A stretch of DNA of 64,000 nt from Lycorma delicatula (GCF_047948215.1 NC_134464.1:35587020-35651019); one strand, 5' to 3'. Counted from the stretch's first letter, positions 34,688 through 46,809 are shown. Made by a program: numbers and translations. The notes: generated by a model not told the origin, from the sequence alone.

Positions 34688-36139
34688 CAGTATTGATGAC
34701 ACTAATGCCAAAACTGTTTGTTATTTTTAATATATTTTATTTTTGAATTTTTTTAAAAATTTTTTAGAAACTTTCATTTCTGCAGAAGATATCACAAAGA
34801 ACAATTAAAATTTATCGTTTTTTTATGAAAAATCTGTACGTATTTTTATCAATTTTATTAAATATCAATCATCTTATTTTTAAAAACTTAGAAAAAATTA
34901 TATTATTATTTATTGTTTTATTATTGTGTAAAAATCTTGATCTGATTCAAGCAATGTAACACTAATACGGTTGTATTAACTCAATACTTAGTGATAAAAT
35001 ACACTGCTATCACATGGGTATACTACTATCACATGGATTCGTATTCAGTAAAATGTAATGTATTACGATGTGAAATATCTATTTCAATAAGGCATTGCCT
35101 TTACGTTAATGATGATTTTTTCTGGATGTTTATTCGGGTCCTTTGTTATTAGTCAGGTGTAGTGGAGTGTTATAGTACATCAAAAGTCTCCAGGATAATC
35201 TATTGCAGCTCTTTAAGCAGAACCTCAAAGTAACTCCGGTAAATTTCTTTTAAGTGATTATGGATATGTAGCAGTAATACATCCTAGACTGTATGTTCAA
35301 GATGTATTGTTAATTTGAACCAGATACAATTGGTGGCCTGGAAATAGAATTAATGAGTGTTATTGTTAACATTTAAATAGTACAGTTTTTTTTAAATTTA
35401 GATACTGCGCATTGAATAAAGCTTGTAATCGTTAACTGTAGCTGATTATCAGTGATACTACCCACCTACCCGACGATTGGTTCAGTAGGATGGTTTTCCC
35501 TTATTAGTATCTCACTGTTATGCTCATTCACTTACAGTATAACTGGAATTTGCACCCAGTGTTGTTTAATTTCAATAATCTAAGGAATCTTGGGTAATTA
35601 AATGCTGCTTCAGTCATTTCATACCTCTGCTTCAAATCTTCACACTGCTACTACCTGAGACAGTTGAGGTATTGTGAAACCATCATGTTGTTTATTGTTT
35701 TAACTAGAACCTAGATGAGTGATTTATTATTGCAGTAATAAATATAAATGGATAATTTTTTGTTATAATACAGTACTTCATCATTAAAATATGATTATTA
35801 ATTTAGAGTTATTTGAAAATTTATTTATTCATCTGAACTTACTGTAACTGATAAAATTATTTTCTCCATCCAGACTATATAAAAACAAAGTTTGAAAAAA
35901 TATATATACTTTCTTGAATATTTTCCAAATATGATTTCAAATAGATTTTATGAACATATTAAATAATTTTGTTTACAAAGAAGTCTTATTTTTAAGATTT
36001 GTAACAAGACTATTTGAATAAATGAAGCAAGGTCTTACTGTTGTGCAACATTTTAGCATTCTGCCTACTTGTTTATGATTTTTAACAAATTTTGCAGTAA
36101 GATTTCTTGGTATATAATGAATAACTTGAAAGATTTTTC
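34688..36139. other. AT-rich intergenic DNA, no gene seen
   Basis: 35100-35700 has a more balanced composition but no frame of note. Confidence 0.45.
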
Positions 36140-36689
36140 ATAAAATTCTCTAATTGTAGTTAATATAAAAAAAAACAAAAAAAAAAACGCTTACCACCAA
36201 TTGAATTTGTCATGTTCAAATGCTTTCAGAATTAAATTCTATCTTCAGGAACTGTCATATTCATTGTATTTATAATATTAAGTAAAACTTCACTTGTAAA
36301 ATTGTAAAAAATTCATGATATTTGCTTTAAACATAACAGTTGGTCATCTTACGTTATAAAATTATGTCAACGTAAATGTCCTGTCAGTGTGGTGGTCACA
36401 ACAGTTGAGGCCATCAAATTGACAGGATGTTTACGTTGACATTATTTTAAAACATATGAGACCAACTGTTATGTTTAAAGCAAATGTCATGATTTTTTGT
36501 AATTTACATATGAAGTTTTAATTAATATTATAAAAAGAACAAATATAAGAGTTCCTGAAGATAGGATTTAATTCCGATAGCATTGAATGCGGCAAATTCA
36601 ATTGTTGGTAAACGGTTTTTTGTATATTAACCATAATTATATACTTATACCAACAGGCCATGCTTAACAAAATTATTATAAAATTCTCT
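36140..36689. mobile_element. Large foldback element with a possible 12-bp target duplication
   Basis: Arms of about 200 bases (roughly 36187-36389 and 36413-36620) are inverted copies of each other around a loop of roughly 30 bases. Matching blocks include TTTAAACATAACAGTTGG and its inverse, and GTCAACGTAAATGTCCTGTCA and its inverse. The pairing weakens but continues outward. ATAAAATTCTCT is found at 36140-36151 and 36678-36689 and may be a target duplication. The minus-strand frame at 36518-36751 is a shadow. Confidence 0.75.
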
Positions 36690-37583
36690 GCTTGAAAATG
36701 GTGGCCAGTGCAATTAATGTGAAAAGAGCATTGACTGTTAGCCCCACTCACTAAGTCATTGCATGTTGAGTGTTCTTGTACATACTATTTTGTAAATATT
36801 AACTTTGTTGTATGTTATTATAATATTTGCAATCATTAGAACTTATAAAAATACAAAAAAAGTATGTAATGAAGTTCCTTCTGGATAGTCATCAGAATGA
36901 CTGATGACTATCCATTGTCTCAAGATTATTTTTGGCACTGGCTATATATTCCGTAACCAATAATATGACTGTCAAGTTGTATTTTGTTTTCTTAGTTTAT
37001 TTTAATTTTCAGTTTATTATTCAAAATTATTTTTTAAAGCTCAATTTGTTAAATTCAGTACAAAATGGGTGGTTTTATTGTTCAGACAACTATTAAATAT
37101 TTAGAAATGGAAAAAAGTTTTTAAATACTTTCTCAGAGTACACTCAAATTTTTATTAAAAAATTCTTGTAAAAGAGCGTAGTAAGAATTGATTACATACA
37201 AATAAAATGAAACAAATTCATTAATATGGAAAAAACCCGATGAGGTAGATATAATCCATTTAGTGCCATGTAATCTTTCTAGTTTGTTAAATTTTATAAC
37301 ATTTTAATTTCTTTGTTTTTCTTATTACTTTGGTATTTCCTGTTTTTATTAATTAATATTTATAATCTATTGTACATTTTTTTTATTGTCTGTAGATTAT
37401 TTAAGTTTGTATGTATTACTATTATTGCATAAATAATTATATTTATTTATTTACAAGTTTATAATTATCTTTCTGTTATTTAAATAACTGTAATTATGTA
37501 ATTTATAATCCATTTTTGTAATCTACAGACTTGCTTTCGTTCTTTTTGAAAAAAAAAAATGTAATTATTATACATCTGTAATG
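36690..37583. other. AT-rich DNA downstream of the secreted-protein gene
   Basis: Contains the stem-loop at 36882-36914. On the minus strand an AATAAA lies at 37447-37442, about 140 bases after the stop codon of the adjacent gene, and could be its polyadenylation signal; the 3' untranslated region is therefore probably in 37.4-37.58 kb. Confidence 0.4.
36882..36914. repeat. Perfect 14-bp stem-loop
   Basis: TGGATAGTCATCAG at 36882-36895 is the exact reverse complement of 36901-36914, with loop AATGA. The function is unknown. Confidence 0.9.
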
Positions 37584-38252
37584 TTAATAATTTCTAACTC
37601 CATATATAGTTTGCGGTATCACTGGTAATGATACTCTACCTGGTGATGCATTTTTTCTATAAAGTTCCTGCGATAAAATAGCATTTAACATACTTTGTTC
37701 CGACGCCAAATCACGGGATGGTCTTAATTGTACCGGGATTTGTGCTGGTCGTATTTGTAATATTGTTTTAACTTTTGGTCTGTTATCTTGTTCATATAAT
37801 TGATATGATGCGCTACTTGTGGATTGTTGTTGCTGCTTTTCTGGTGCCGGTGGTCGTAAGGTTATTAAACTTTTTGGTACAGTTTGAAACTGTTGTTTAA
37901 GTATATCACTCTGTATTTGCCTTGTTTGTTGCGATGTTGGTGATTCAATGTTTAGTAATGGAGAAGGTTTAAATGGTTTTTGATCAACTTGTGGTTCACC
38001 TATAGTCGATGAAGTTGTCGGTTCTTGAAATTGTATTCCACTATTGGATGATTGACTTTGAGGTAAATAGTTTTGTGGGAAAAATGATTGTGGTAATGGA
38101 TATTGATTCATGGCTGCAACTGGTATTAAATATGCGGGTACCATCTGACCGTCTTTTCCAAGTGATATTAATACTTGTTGCATGCTTGGTAACAAAAGAT
38201 TATCTGTCTGGGAACTATATATGTTGTTGTTTATAGTTGGGAAGAAATTGTC
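37584..38252 (-). CDS. Terminal exon of an unrecognised Gln/Pro-rich secreted protein
   Basis: The exon begins after a good acceptor (TTTTTTGTTTCAG, AG at 38254-38253) in phase 0 and encodes 222 residues to TAA at 37584-37586. It is rich in Gln, Pro and Ser (DNFFPTINNN at the start, a QQQQ run, many PQ pairs) and ends with basic and hydrophobic residues (VSLPVIPQTIYGVRNY). The motif SLGKDGQMVPAYLIPVAA (about residues 28-45) is the best-ordered part. No domain was recognised. Codons are used in an AT-biased but protein-like way and the reverse-strand frame at 38009-38236 is a shadow. The Met of the open frame (38261) lies in the intron and is not a start. The preceding exon, 40237-40743, ends in phase 0, so the two join without a frame break. 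Confidence 0.8.
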   Translation of the reverse strand, partial: DNFFPTINNNIYSSQTDNLLLPSMQQVLISLGKDGQMVPAYLIPVAAMNQYPLPQSFFPQNYLPQSQSSNSGIQFQEPTTSSTIGEPQVDQKPFKPSPLLNIESPTSQQTRQIQSDILKQQFQTVPKSLITLRPPAPEKQQQQSTSSASYQLYEQDNRPKVKTILQIRPAQIPVQLRPSRDLASEQSMLNAILSQELYRKNASPGRVSLPVIPQTIYGVRNY

Positions 38253-39540
38253 CTGAAACAAAAAATAAAAAAGAAAATTAAAAAAACAATTATTTTTTCA
38301 AAAAAATTATTATTAAAATTAAAATACAATTATGTATCTGTGAGTATCCTGGTATATATTAATTGATATCAAATTTCAGATAATGAATGTGAAAACTAAT
38401 ATCTTGTTTCAGTATGTAAAATATATTTAAACTTATAAGCAGCATGAACCTAGAAAACCAAAAAGTGTACTGTAATTAGATAGTATCAAAGTATTATCAA
38501 CAATTAATGATTAAGTGTTTGATGGTTCAGTTAATCAGTAAATAAGTACTTCTTCAGAGTGTAACATTCTTATACATAAGTAAGTCATCTGGGGAAAGTT
38601 TGATGTATGTTATTTTACAGATAACAAACAGGATCTGTTCCAGTATTTCCCAGGAAAGATCAAAGAAAACTATGAAAAAATCTTTATCAGAATTGCATTA
38701 CAAAGTAAAAAGTTAATGAATAAAAAAAAGTTCTAATCTTTATTAATATAATTGTCAGCACATGGTAAATTAATATAAATGATATAGAATAAAATAACAG
38801 TTTTAATGTTATTAGTTGATGTTAAATATACAGAAAAATCAGTTTTAATAAATTAGCATTATTAAAAAAATGTATCAACTGAGTAAAAGCATGATAGTAT
38901 ATAATATCATAATCAACTTTAGAAAGTTTTTAAAATTTCAGAAATTGGAAATTGTAGTTATTAAATCAAGTCAACAATACTTGCAAATTTTCTCCATCTC
39001 CGACAATACTAAACGATATATTCACTAGATAGGGACTTGCAAATACTCTTTTGAAAAATATCTAAAAACTATTTTTGTTTTTTTTTTTAATTTAAATTTT
39101 TTAAGGGATGTGAACGGTGTATGGCACAGTGGCTCAACCAACATATCTACTGTTACTGTATGTATTATGCGACTTGCTGCATCTGCCACCAGTTACTCAA
39201 CTAAAAAACATTTAATAAAAGTAATTTAAAATTTTTATTAAAATGAGAAACTAAGTACAGTCTCTTCCTAGTGGTGTTTACTCGTACTTCGTACAGGTAA
39301 CCAGTTATAACTAATATATTTTAGATGGAGACTAACTATTTTGAAACTCACATTCTTAGATTATTCAGAGTTTCAGGTCATTTACTAACTGTTATTCTGA
39401 AGAAATTACAATACACTAATTTTTTTATAAATTAAACAGGATTTACTTTTTATCAATCATTATTATTCACACAAGCATGAGTTTAATAAACACAGTGAGG
39501 TCCCACATACAAAGCCCTCTGACTTGATGGAAAGGGCAAA

Positions 39541-39614
39541 TGAAGTGAACCCTGACTGGAATGTGAAATACAAGTAACCATATAGAGTGGGCGAAGCTGC
39601 ATAAGTCTACTAGT
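39541..39614 (+). mobile_element. Possible Helitron 3' end relic
   Basis: The sequence GAGTGGGCGAAGCTGC followed ten bases later by CTAGT (39610-39614) resembles arthropod Helitron ends, which often carry a GGGCGAAGC core. The hairpin is poor and no 5' end was identified. Confidence 0.35.
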
Positions 39615-40236
39615 ACACATATATATATATTCATATTAAAAAAATTATTAAGTTTACATTAACGTTTGTTTGGTATACCCATATTTTATTATTATAATTA
39701 CAACTCACTCACTCAGATATTTTTACTCTGCTAAGTACTAAGTTGATCATTTATTAATTATTTGGGTTCAATAAGTTAGTGGATAATATTATCTGTTAAA
39801 TAATAAATGTATGTTAAATAGTATATTTATCAGGAACTTATAAAACAATATCCATGAAAAATCTGATATGACTTCATAATTTGCAAAGTAAGTGCAAATG
39901 GTCATATTGAACATAATAAATTTTAAAGATACCATAATAAAAATTCTAAATGAACAACACACACTAACTTCTACGAAATGTAAAAATTATAAAAATGAAA
40001 ATATGTAAAAAAAAAATCATTACAGAAATTAAAGAGTTGTATATTCTATTGAACTGATGAAATTGTGCCTTCAACGAAATTTATTAGCTATGTATTAATG
40101 TATTCTGAGGTATCATTTAGTTTGATTGCATGGAATTTATCCTCATCAACTGTTATACTTGTTTGTTCTCTAGGATATGTTAAAAACACATCAATAATTA
40201 ACTTAAACAAATTTTTGTTACTGAAATTTTACTAAC

Positions 40237-40743
40237 CTGTGGTAAAAGTGCTGTATCAACTGCTTGAAAGTTTCCTGTACCAGTCGCTTTTGTATCCAAA
40301 AATTTTGGTTGTTTGCGACTTTCTCTGTGTGTTGTCGGCGCCGCTCTTATTTCATTGCTATAACTTTGTAGCGATTGAGGTAATGTTGTTTCTGGTAGGG
40401 TTTGTGGAGCTGGTTGTGGTAGAAGTATTGTTTCATGTAATGGAAGTGGAAATGTTAAAGGTAACGCTAATGGCTGTGTTGAAAAATATGGATCAACAGC
40501 ATTTGTTACATCAAATGGATTACTTTGTGTAAGTGCGTGATTGTGATCAAAAGTATTTCTTCCTTCTGTTGGTAAATCAAGTAACGATTGAAAATGACTT
40601 CTTGGAGTTGTTGGTGATGTTGTTACTAATTGATTATCTGGTAAATTTTGTGACATTTCTACTCCTGGTGATAGTTGTTTCCAATATGAATTTTTACCTT
40701 CGACTCTGATGCGGAATGATTGTTTTGGCTTACCAGTAACTAC
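40237..40743 (-). CDS. Third visible exon of the Gln/Pro-rich secreted protein gene
   Basis: The exon is 507 bases (169 codons), with an acceptor TTTTTTTAG (AG at 40745-40744) and a donor GTTAGT (40236-40231), both in phase 0. It opens with VVTGKPKQSFRIRVEGKNSY, followed by WKQLSPGVEMSQ, a stretch that looks structured, then becomes Pro/Thr/Leu-rich (LALPLTFPLPLHETILLPQP). The open frame's Met at 40656 is internal, not a start: the frame stays open upstream to the acceptor. The Pro/Thr-rich middle could be heavily O-glycosylated if the protein is secreted, as inferred from the signal segment two exons upstream. No family was recognised. Confidence 0.8.
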
Positions 40744-42379
40744 CTAAAAAAATTAAAATCAAATGTCAGTATATATTTTCATTCGTTTTGTAAAATTTAC
40801 CTCTTTTTATTTTATAAATACTTATAGCTAGGCAAAGCTAACTGTTTCACTAGAAAAGGAGCAGTTCTTGTTCTTATTACTTTGTAAACGTTTCTTAAAA
40901 TTTGTTACAGTTACTTTACGAATATGTTAACTTACACTAACAAAATTATTACAATAACTAAATCCTATATTTGTCATATAAAACCCATTTATATACTACA
41001 ATAACATGTCACTTTTTTTTATTACTGATAATTTTGTTAAATTGTAACCTCAAATTTTCATAACATTACACTTTATGTAGAATAGAAATAAATAATACTG
41101 AAATGAATTGTCTATTTTTAGAACTAGAAAAAATCAGTTTATATGTAATATAACTAACTAATAACTAGTATTTTTGAAAGTAACAGTAAATATTACCGTA
41201 AATAATTAAATTAGAAGTAATGGCATTTGTTTTGGCAAAGTCCATATACATAAAATCTTTTGTCCAATTTAATAAATAACTTATTAAGTAACTTTAATAA
41301 GTTCTCTCTTTCTGTGATAATATAGTAATATTTTCTTCCACATAGGGGTTAACTAGTCATTAATGAATAATTCATCGTGTACTAGTCTAAATAATTTCTA
41401 GAAGGCAGTGCTAACTTATAAACATACCTAGCTGAAACCAGTTATTCACGTGTGTTATCACCAGTAAATGAAAATGTCATCTTTGTAAAAAAAAAAATTA
41501 TGAGCATGTATATTAAGGTAGTTAGGAAGTGGTTACATTAAAGTAGTTAGTATTCATTGTTTTTGTCAAATTTAGTGTGCTTTTGAAACATTGAATGATA
41601 TTTCAATAAAACGACATACTGCATTATATGAAAAAAATGAGAAAAATTGAGTATACTATTCCATAACATACTTACGCAATTGTAATTATTATCCTTTCAA
41701 GTTAGATCCCATTTATACAGTATTTTTTATCTCATTTTTATTTGCTTTTTTTTTATTTCATATTCAAAAAAGTTTAAATATTGCGATGCTAATCAGTGAA
41801 TTTGTGTAGGTATAATATTTTTTTTATAAAAGTAAAAACTCTGTTCTAGTGTTTTGAAGAAATATTTTGCAAAAATATTTAAATTTACCAAAAAATTGTT
41901 TTTATTTTGAAATAAGAAAACAGTTAATCTAATTTAATTTTTCTTTTCATGAAATGTAGTTAAGTTATTTTTGAAGAAAAGGAAATTTTAAAAAAGATCT
42001 ATTTACTCATTATTACTTTTGGAAAAGGAAGTATGTTGCAGACTTAGATATATATAGCCAGGAATTATAAATTGAGTTGTATGACGATTTACTAATTTGA
42101 GTGTCTGCTTTTAAAATGATTCAAAATGAATTTACATAAATGGTGTAGTATTTAAATTTTTTTTAATTCATCAATCCTTAATATGTAATAATAGCTTCAG
42201 AGGTGGAAAGAGATTGATCTTTTTTGATATAATTTTGACAATTCACTATATATAAAAATTAGTTTAGGTATCTTTGCTACTTATTATTAAAGAAGTATAG
42301 TTGTTTAATACATTATTTAAAGGGGATTTTTTAACTGCCTTTAATTTAAAAAAAAATATGTATTAGGATGCCATCATAC

Positions 42380-42770
42380 CTCTTCATTGTCAATTGTTGC
42401 TGAATTTAATCGAGATCCTTGTGTTTTATCACTGTTTGATGGGCCACCAAAACCAATACTGTATCCAACATTAAATACTGTTTGTGTTCCGGGTTCCACA
42501 CTTTTATACTTTTTTGGTGGATATAAATATTTTGTTACAGTCTCTTCAGCTTTTGGTTCTTCTTTTGTATTATAATTATGATTATTATGCAACTGATGCA
42601 GTTGAAATTGGTTGTGTTGATGATGTAGTTGCTGAAATTGATTGTTTGAAGTCTGTTGGTCTACTTTAGTTTTTGATAAATCAAAAGTTTGTGGCTGTTG
42701 TTTCATTAGATTTTGTACTAATGCTGGATTTATATTACCTAAATATGTTTCTAATTTTGGATGGTATAAC
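42380..42770 (-). CDS. Second visible exon of the Gln/Pro-rich secreted protein gene
   Basis: Acceptor CTTTTTTCAG (AG at 42772-42771) and donor GTATGA (42379-42374) bound 391 bases. The first base completes a codon begun in the upstream exon; the exon ends in phase 0. It encodes YHPKLETYLGNINPALVQ, a Gln/His-rich run (QFQQLHHQHNQFQLHQLH), then an ordered-looking block with TKYLYPPKKYKSVEPGT and VFNVGYSIGFGG. The Tyr-Pro and Gly-Phe-Gly-Gly motifs recall cuticle or extracellular-matrix proteins, but this is only a compositional resemblance. Plus-strand frames at 42387-42669 are shadows. Confidence 0.78.
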
Positions 42771-42954
42771 CTGAAAAAAGAAAAATTATTATTACTAATA
42801 TTAAAGTTATACTAGTTAAAATTGTAAAGTCTATTTTGTTCTTGGATTATAATTAATGAAAATTTTCATATTATAAATGGATGGTGTAAATTTGGAGTGA
42901 AAATTAGACAGAAGTAGCCATTAAAGAAGAGTATGATTTTACCTATACATTACA

Positions 42955-43136
42955 GCTTGACCTTGAATGAGAAAACACCCACCATGTGACAGGTTCAACC
43001 ATCACACTACCCCCCTCCATACCTAGCCCTTAGAGACTTTACTGGAGGTCATCTTCAAGACATATTCCAGTTTGACTGTTGTCAAGATGCCACCGATGTG
43101 AATGTCGCAATTCACATCAGTGTAAAGCACCTAACT
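42955..43136 (+). repeat. Diverged copy of the retroposon at 7.4 kb
   Basis: Shares GACATATTCCAGT and GATGCCACCGATG, and the neighbouring GAATG block, with 7425-7657 at matching spacing. No target duplication was recognised, and a SINE fragment in inverse orientation follows within about 20 bases. Confidence 0.6.
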
Positions 43137-43153
43137 CAGATTTTTTTTTTTTT

Positions 43154-43278
43154 GTAGCTTCCAGAACCACTGTAAGATATTACTTCAGAGGATGATATGT
43201 ATGAATGCAAATGAAGTGTAGTCTTGTACAGTCTCAGGTCGACCATTCCTGAGATGTGTGCTTAATTGAAACTCTGCC
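43154..43278 (-). mobile_element. 5'-truncated SINE, inverse
   Basis: Minus-strand match to the 3' half of the SINE at 17541, from the AATTAA block to the TTACAGTGGTT-type tail end. The plus strand shows ACTTCAGAGGATGATATG and CCATTCCTGAGATGTGTG. The tRNA-like head is missing. Confidence 0.75.
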
Positions 43279-44202
43279 AGAATAGGGTACAAATGGATGA
43301 AAAATGTAGTAAACACAATTCCTATGGTATTTTTTTGGAAAAAAGAATGAGTGATAAGTAGAAGATTACAAGGTTTGAACAAGTAGACTATAAATCTTTA
43401 GTTTGCAGATTCTCCCTATATTCCAGGTAGATTGATTGAGGTAGATGTTGCTAATATAGCAACATTAAAAAATTATTACAGTAACTTCATTTCTTCGAAG
43501 CTGAAGCAGGAATCTAAAACTTAAATTTGCCAGGAATCTGAGCAGGAACAAAAACTGAATTGCTATCGAACTATTTTTTACCATTTATTAATAAATGTTA
43601 AATTCGTTCAAGTGCACACTCCCTCAGTACTATAAAATCAATTAATTGAGAATGTAGTAGTTCATGTGATCAAATTAAATTATTGACAAAATTCTTTTAT
43701 TTTATCTTGTAGCACAATCTAGACACATAAAAAATATTATTTAAAGTTCACAATTGTCTATATAAATTTTAAAAACTTAGAATTCAGCTCAAACTTAATT
43801 TTATTAATTTACTTTTGAAAGATGTTGTGACCACAGAATATCTTAACAACTGAGATTAGTTACAATAGGAAATATTTAATCATTAATCTAGTTATTTTAA
43901 TTTTTCAAGAAGTCAAGAAAATTAATTAAATTCAAGCAATGTGTAGTATAATTTTCATTGTTCAAATGAAAATAAAAGATTGCACTGGAGAAGGTTGAGA
44001 TTGCATTACTACTGAATCTGAAAAATAAATAATTTTCACACTCTCACATTAAATTAGATTTACAATTATAATTGTATATTCCTTTTTTGTACAATATTTA
44101 GAATTTTTCATTATTTAAAATTTTCTAATTCCTTTTTTTTGTACAATTATGTTCATTATTGATTGTGCTATTATTATTATTAACACTTACTTGAAATTTA
44201 CA

Positions 44203-45656
44203 TTATATGTCCAGTTCCTGTGCAAGTTCACCATCTTTGTCTTCATCAGAACAGTCACTTTGACTACCACTGCCTAGATGTATGATAAATTATCAGTCAT
44301 TTTGTCGATTAGCAGTTCCATTTTCTTATATTCAGTTTCAGCTTTTTTTCTATATACATGTTCGCAATATGGTTTCCAATCATCTTTATTCATTCATTCA
44401 TTTTTCCTTCAGCTAATTTTTTAATCTCTGATATTAAAAATGTCCTGTTATTACTACTAACATATATTTTCAGAGCCGATCATACCATCTCGATTGGATT
44501 TAAATCAGGATGGTAAGGTGGAAGTTGCAGACCCTAATGCCTATGTTTTTTTAATAGTTCATCAAAATGGTACTTTTTTTTAAATTTCTATGTGATTTAA
44601 TTGTGTCACAGTTGTGGTTTTAAATTGCTTTATTAAACAGAATAAATATTGTTCTTTTCTAACCAATTAATCTTGCTACCTTTCTATCATTTGAATTCAG
44701 AGGTTTCTCTAGAAGTGAATTGTGATGTGGCACATTATCGATAACAACTACTTACTGAGGAGGTAGACCAGGAACTAATTTTTCAGATGCCCACTTCATG
44801 AAATTGATTTTGTTGGTGCTGTAGTGATAGTCACTACTTTTTGAACTCAGTTTCCAAATTAATATTGGATTTGGAATGAACTCCATTTCTCCTCCAGTGT
44901 GAAGTATGATTAACCTTTATTAATCGGCACTTTTACTCCTGCACTACTGTCATCCAATCACGATTTTGATGGCAAATGGGATGTTAAAATGTATGATTCA
45001 TCCAGATTAACAATTGAAGAATTTTCTCTTCTGTAGTCAGTCATTTTTCTTAAATATTCTATACTCTTCCAATATATGTCTTCTTTCACAATCAAAGTTT
45101 TCTATTATCATCGGTTAATTATTATCACCACTATTAATAATAATTAAATATTATCAACATTATTAACTATTATCACCACTTAAACCCTAGCTCTTTCAAG
45201 ATTGCTGCTAGTGTAGTTCTAGAACCTTTAAATTGGATACTCTTTTGAAGTTTTTCTCATAATTTATCAAATGTAGGCAGTTTATTATGTTTTATATCAA
45301 ACTCATTCTTCTTACAATGCCTTGATCATGACTGTTTAATCCACTGACTAACTGGTTTTGAAGATTGTTTATACTTTTTTGGTGTGTTGAATGAGCAAGT
45401 CTGTGATTTAGATTTAAGAAGATCTTGCTTTCTTCTATGAGTTTTTGAACTTGTGATCTTGAAATCTCACAAGCAGCAGTTTTTTCTTCACATTTAAATG
45501 TTTGTTAATTTTCCTAACTTTATAGCTTCTTTCTTCAAAAAATCTAAAATCGTTTACGTTATTAACTATTTTATGAACTTCACTATGGAGCTTTTTATTC
45601 TCTTCATGAACAATGCGTACAGTAAATGTTATCTTACATTTTTTCAGAGCTTCCAC
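44203..45656 (-). pseudogene. DDE transposase (IS630/Tc1-related arthropod family), nearly complete
   Basis: On the minus strand the parts of a DDE transposase follow one another with several frame breaks. First comes an N-terminal region with HSEVHKIVNNVNDF and a helix-turn-helix-like stretch. Then come FKGSRTTLAAILKELGF-like residues, DDNRKLLIVKEDIYW and IVNLDESYILTSHLPSKSW (first catalytic Asp). GVKVPINKG, LIILHTGGEMEFI, YHYSTNKINFMKWASEKLV and VVVIDNVPHHNS (second Asp) follow, then LPPYHPDLNPIEMV (the third acidic residue is the Glu of NPIE). The protein ends in an acidic tail (SDCSDEDKDGELAQELDI) and a stop at 44205-44203. In this family the enzyme binds element ends and cuts them. Stops after EMV and elsewhere make it inactive. 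It sits in an intron on the same strand as the host gene. A second, N-terminal fragment is at 12.4-12.9 kb. Confidence 0.8.
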
Positions 45657-46373
45657 TCACCTTTCACTCAAAAAATACCACCTACCATCGACTAACTATC
45701 CACCCATCTTCCACTCATTAATGGGTTAGTATTGATTATGTTTATTACTATAAACATTATCATTTTATTACCCACTTGATGGAGGGAGTGTAATAATAAT
45801 CTAGATACTTATCTAGATAAACTTTTGTTTTTTTACTGTGCACAGTAAGACTTTTTTTAAGTACACTAAATATTTTTAAAGAAATTATTGTCTGAAATTA
45901 AACAAAATGCTGATTATTGATCTAATGCTGTCCAAGGCCTATCTGATCCAATTATATTTTCATTGTAATGGCTTTTTTTGATACTGTCTTTGGTTGTCTC
46001 TTCGTTGTTTTTAATTAACAGTACTGTTCTAATTATCTAAATTTTTAGATGTAATGTAAATCAAGCTCATTAACTTTTAAAGTGTGAATCTTGCCAGACT
46101 TTTGTTGAATCTTGCTTCTGTAAGATTGCTTTTATAGATGATTAATCCACTCTATGCTTTAAGCTAGTATGTTATAATATGAAATGCTAATTTTACAGTG
46201 CCTGATTTGGATTTAAAGCCAGGATCTTCTATTTGAAGGCAGAGATGTTAACCTTCCTTCATAGAGGTTGTTGGTGTGTTACTTGAATGTAAGAAAAAAG
46301 TTAGTTGAGCATGTGCATAAAGGTACTACTAAAGTAATATTAGTTTATAACACTAAGTATTTCAAATGCATAC

Positions 46374-46639
46374 CTGAAAGTAGTAGAGGATTCAGCTGAT
46401 TGAGCTGGGTTTGCTTCATCTTGTGGTGATTTAATATATCTTTGTTTTGGAGGATCATGATAAACTACAGTACTGAAACTACTACTGCTTGAAGAACTTT
46501 GTGCAATATTATCTCCTATTCTGTCTTCAGATTTTCTGTCTTCTATTTTGGTAGACTGTGTTGTTTGTTCTACTTGTATTGCCAGTGCTGTTAATGTTGA
46601 TTGTAGTATTAACCCAAGTACAAATGTACCTTGTAATAC
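46374..46639 (-). CDS. First visible exon, signal-peptide-like start of the secreted protein
   Basis: Acceptor TTTTTTTCTAG (AG at 46641-46640) and donor GTATGC (46373-46368) bound 266 bases. The frame VLQGTFVLGLILQSTLTALA, then IQVEQTT, is open throughout and ends in phase 2, matching the next exon's one-base start. The first twenty residues form a hydrophobic segment with a plausible signal-peptidase site after TALA. After it come charged residues and a six-Ser run (AQSSSSSS), then VVYHDPPKQRYIKSPQDE. The frame has no Met, so the start codon, probably with only a few residues, must be in an upstream exon that I did not identify. I infer export from the cell. In total the four exons give about 610 residues. 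Confidence 0.75.
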
Positions 46640-46809
46640 CTAGAAAAAAAAATTGACAGAATTTTTATTGCAATATTATGAAAATTATCATATTAAAGTA
46701 AAACTTTTTTTGTAATGTGTGTTGTAAGAATATAAAAACTAAACTACAGTTCAGTATAACTTATATTTAGTTATGAAATAACTAAATATTTATTATGTAC
46801 GATGGAACG

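Larger units (their letters stand above)
42771..46373 (-). other. 3.6-kb intron loaded with mobile DNA
   Basis: The intron between the first two visible exons holds, from left to right, a retroposon relic (42955-43136), an inverse SINE fragment (43154-43278), a DDE transposase pseudogene on the gene's own strand (44203-45656), and a weak tRNA-like relic near 46200-46265. The other two introns (38253-40236 and 40744-42379) are AT-rich, with only one weak Helitron-end-like motif. Confidence 0.7.
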
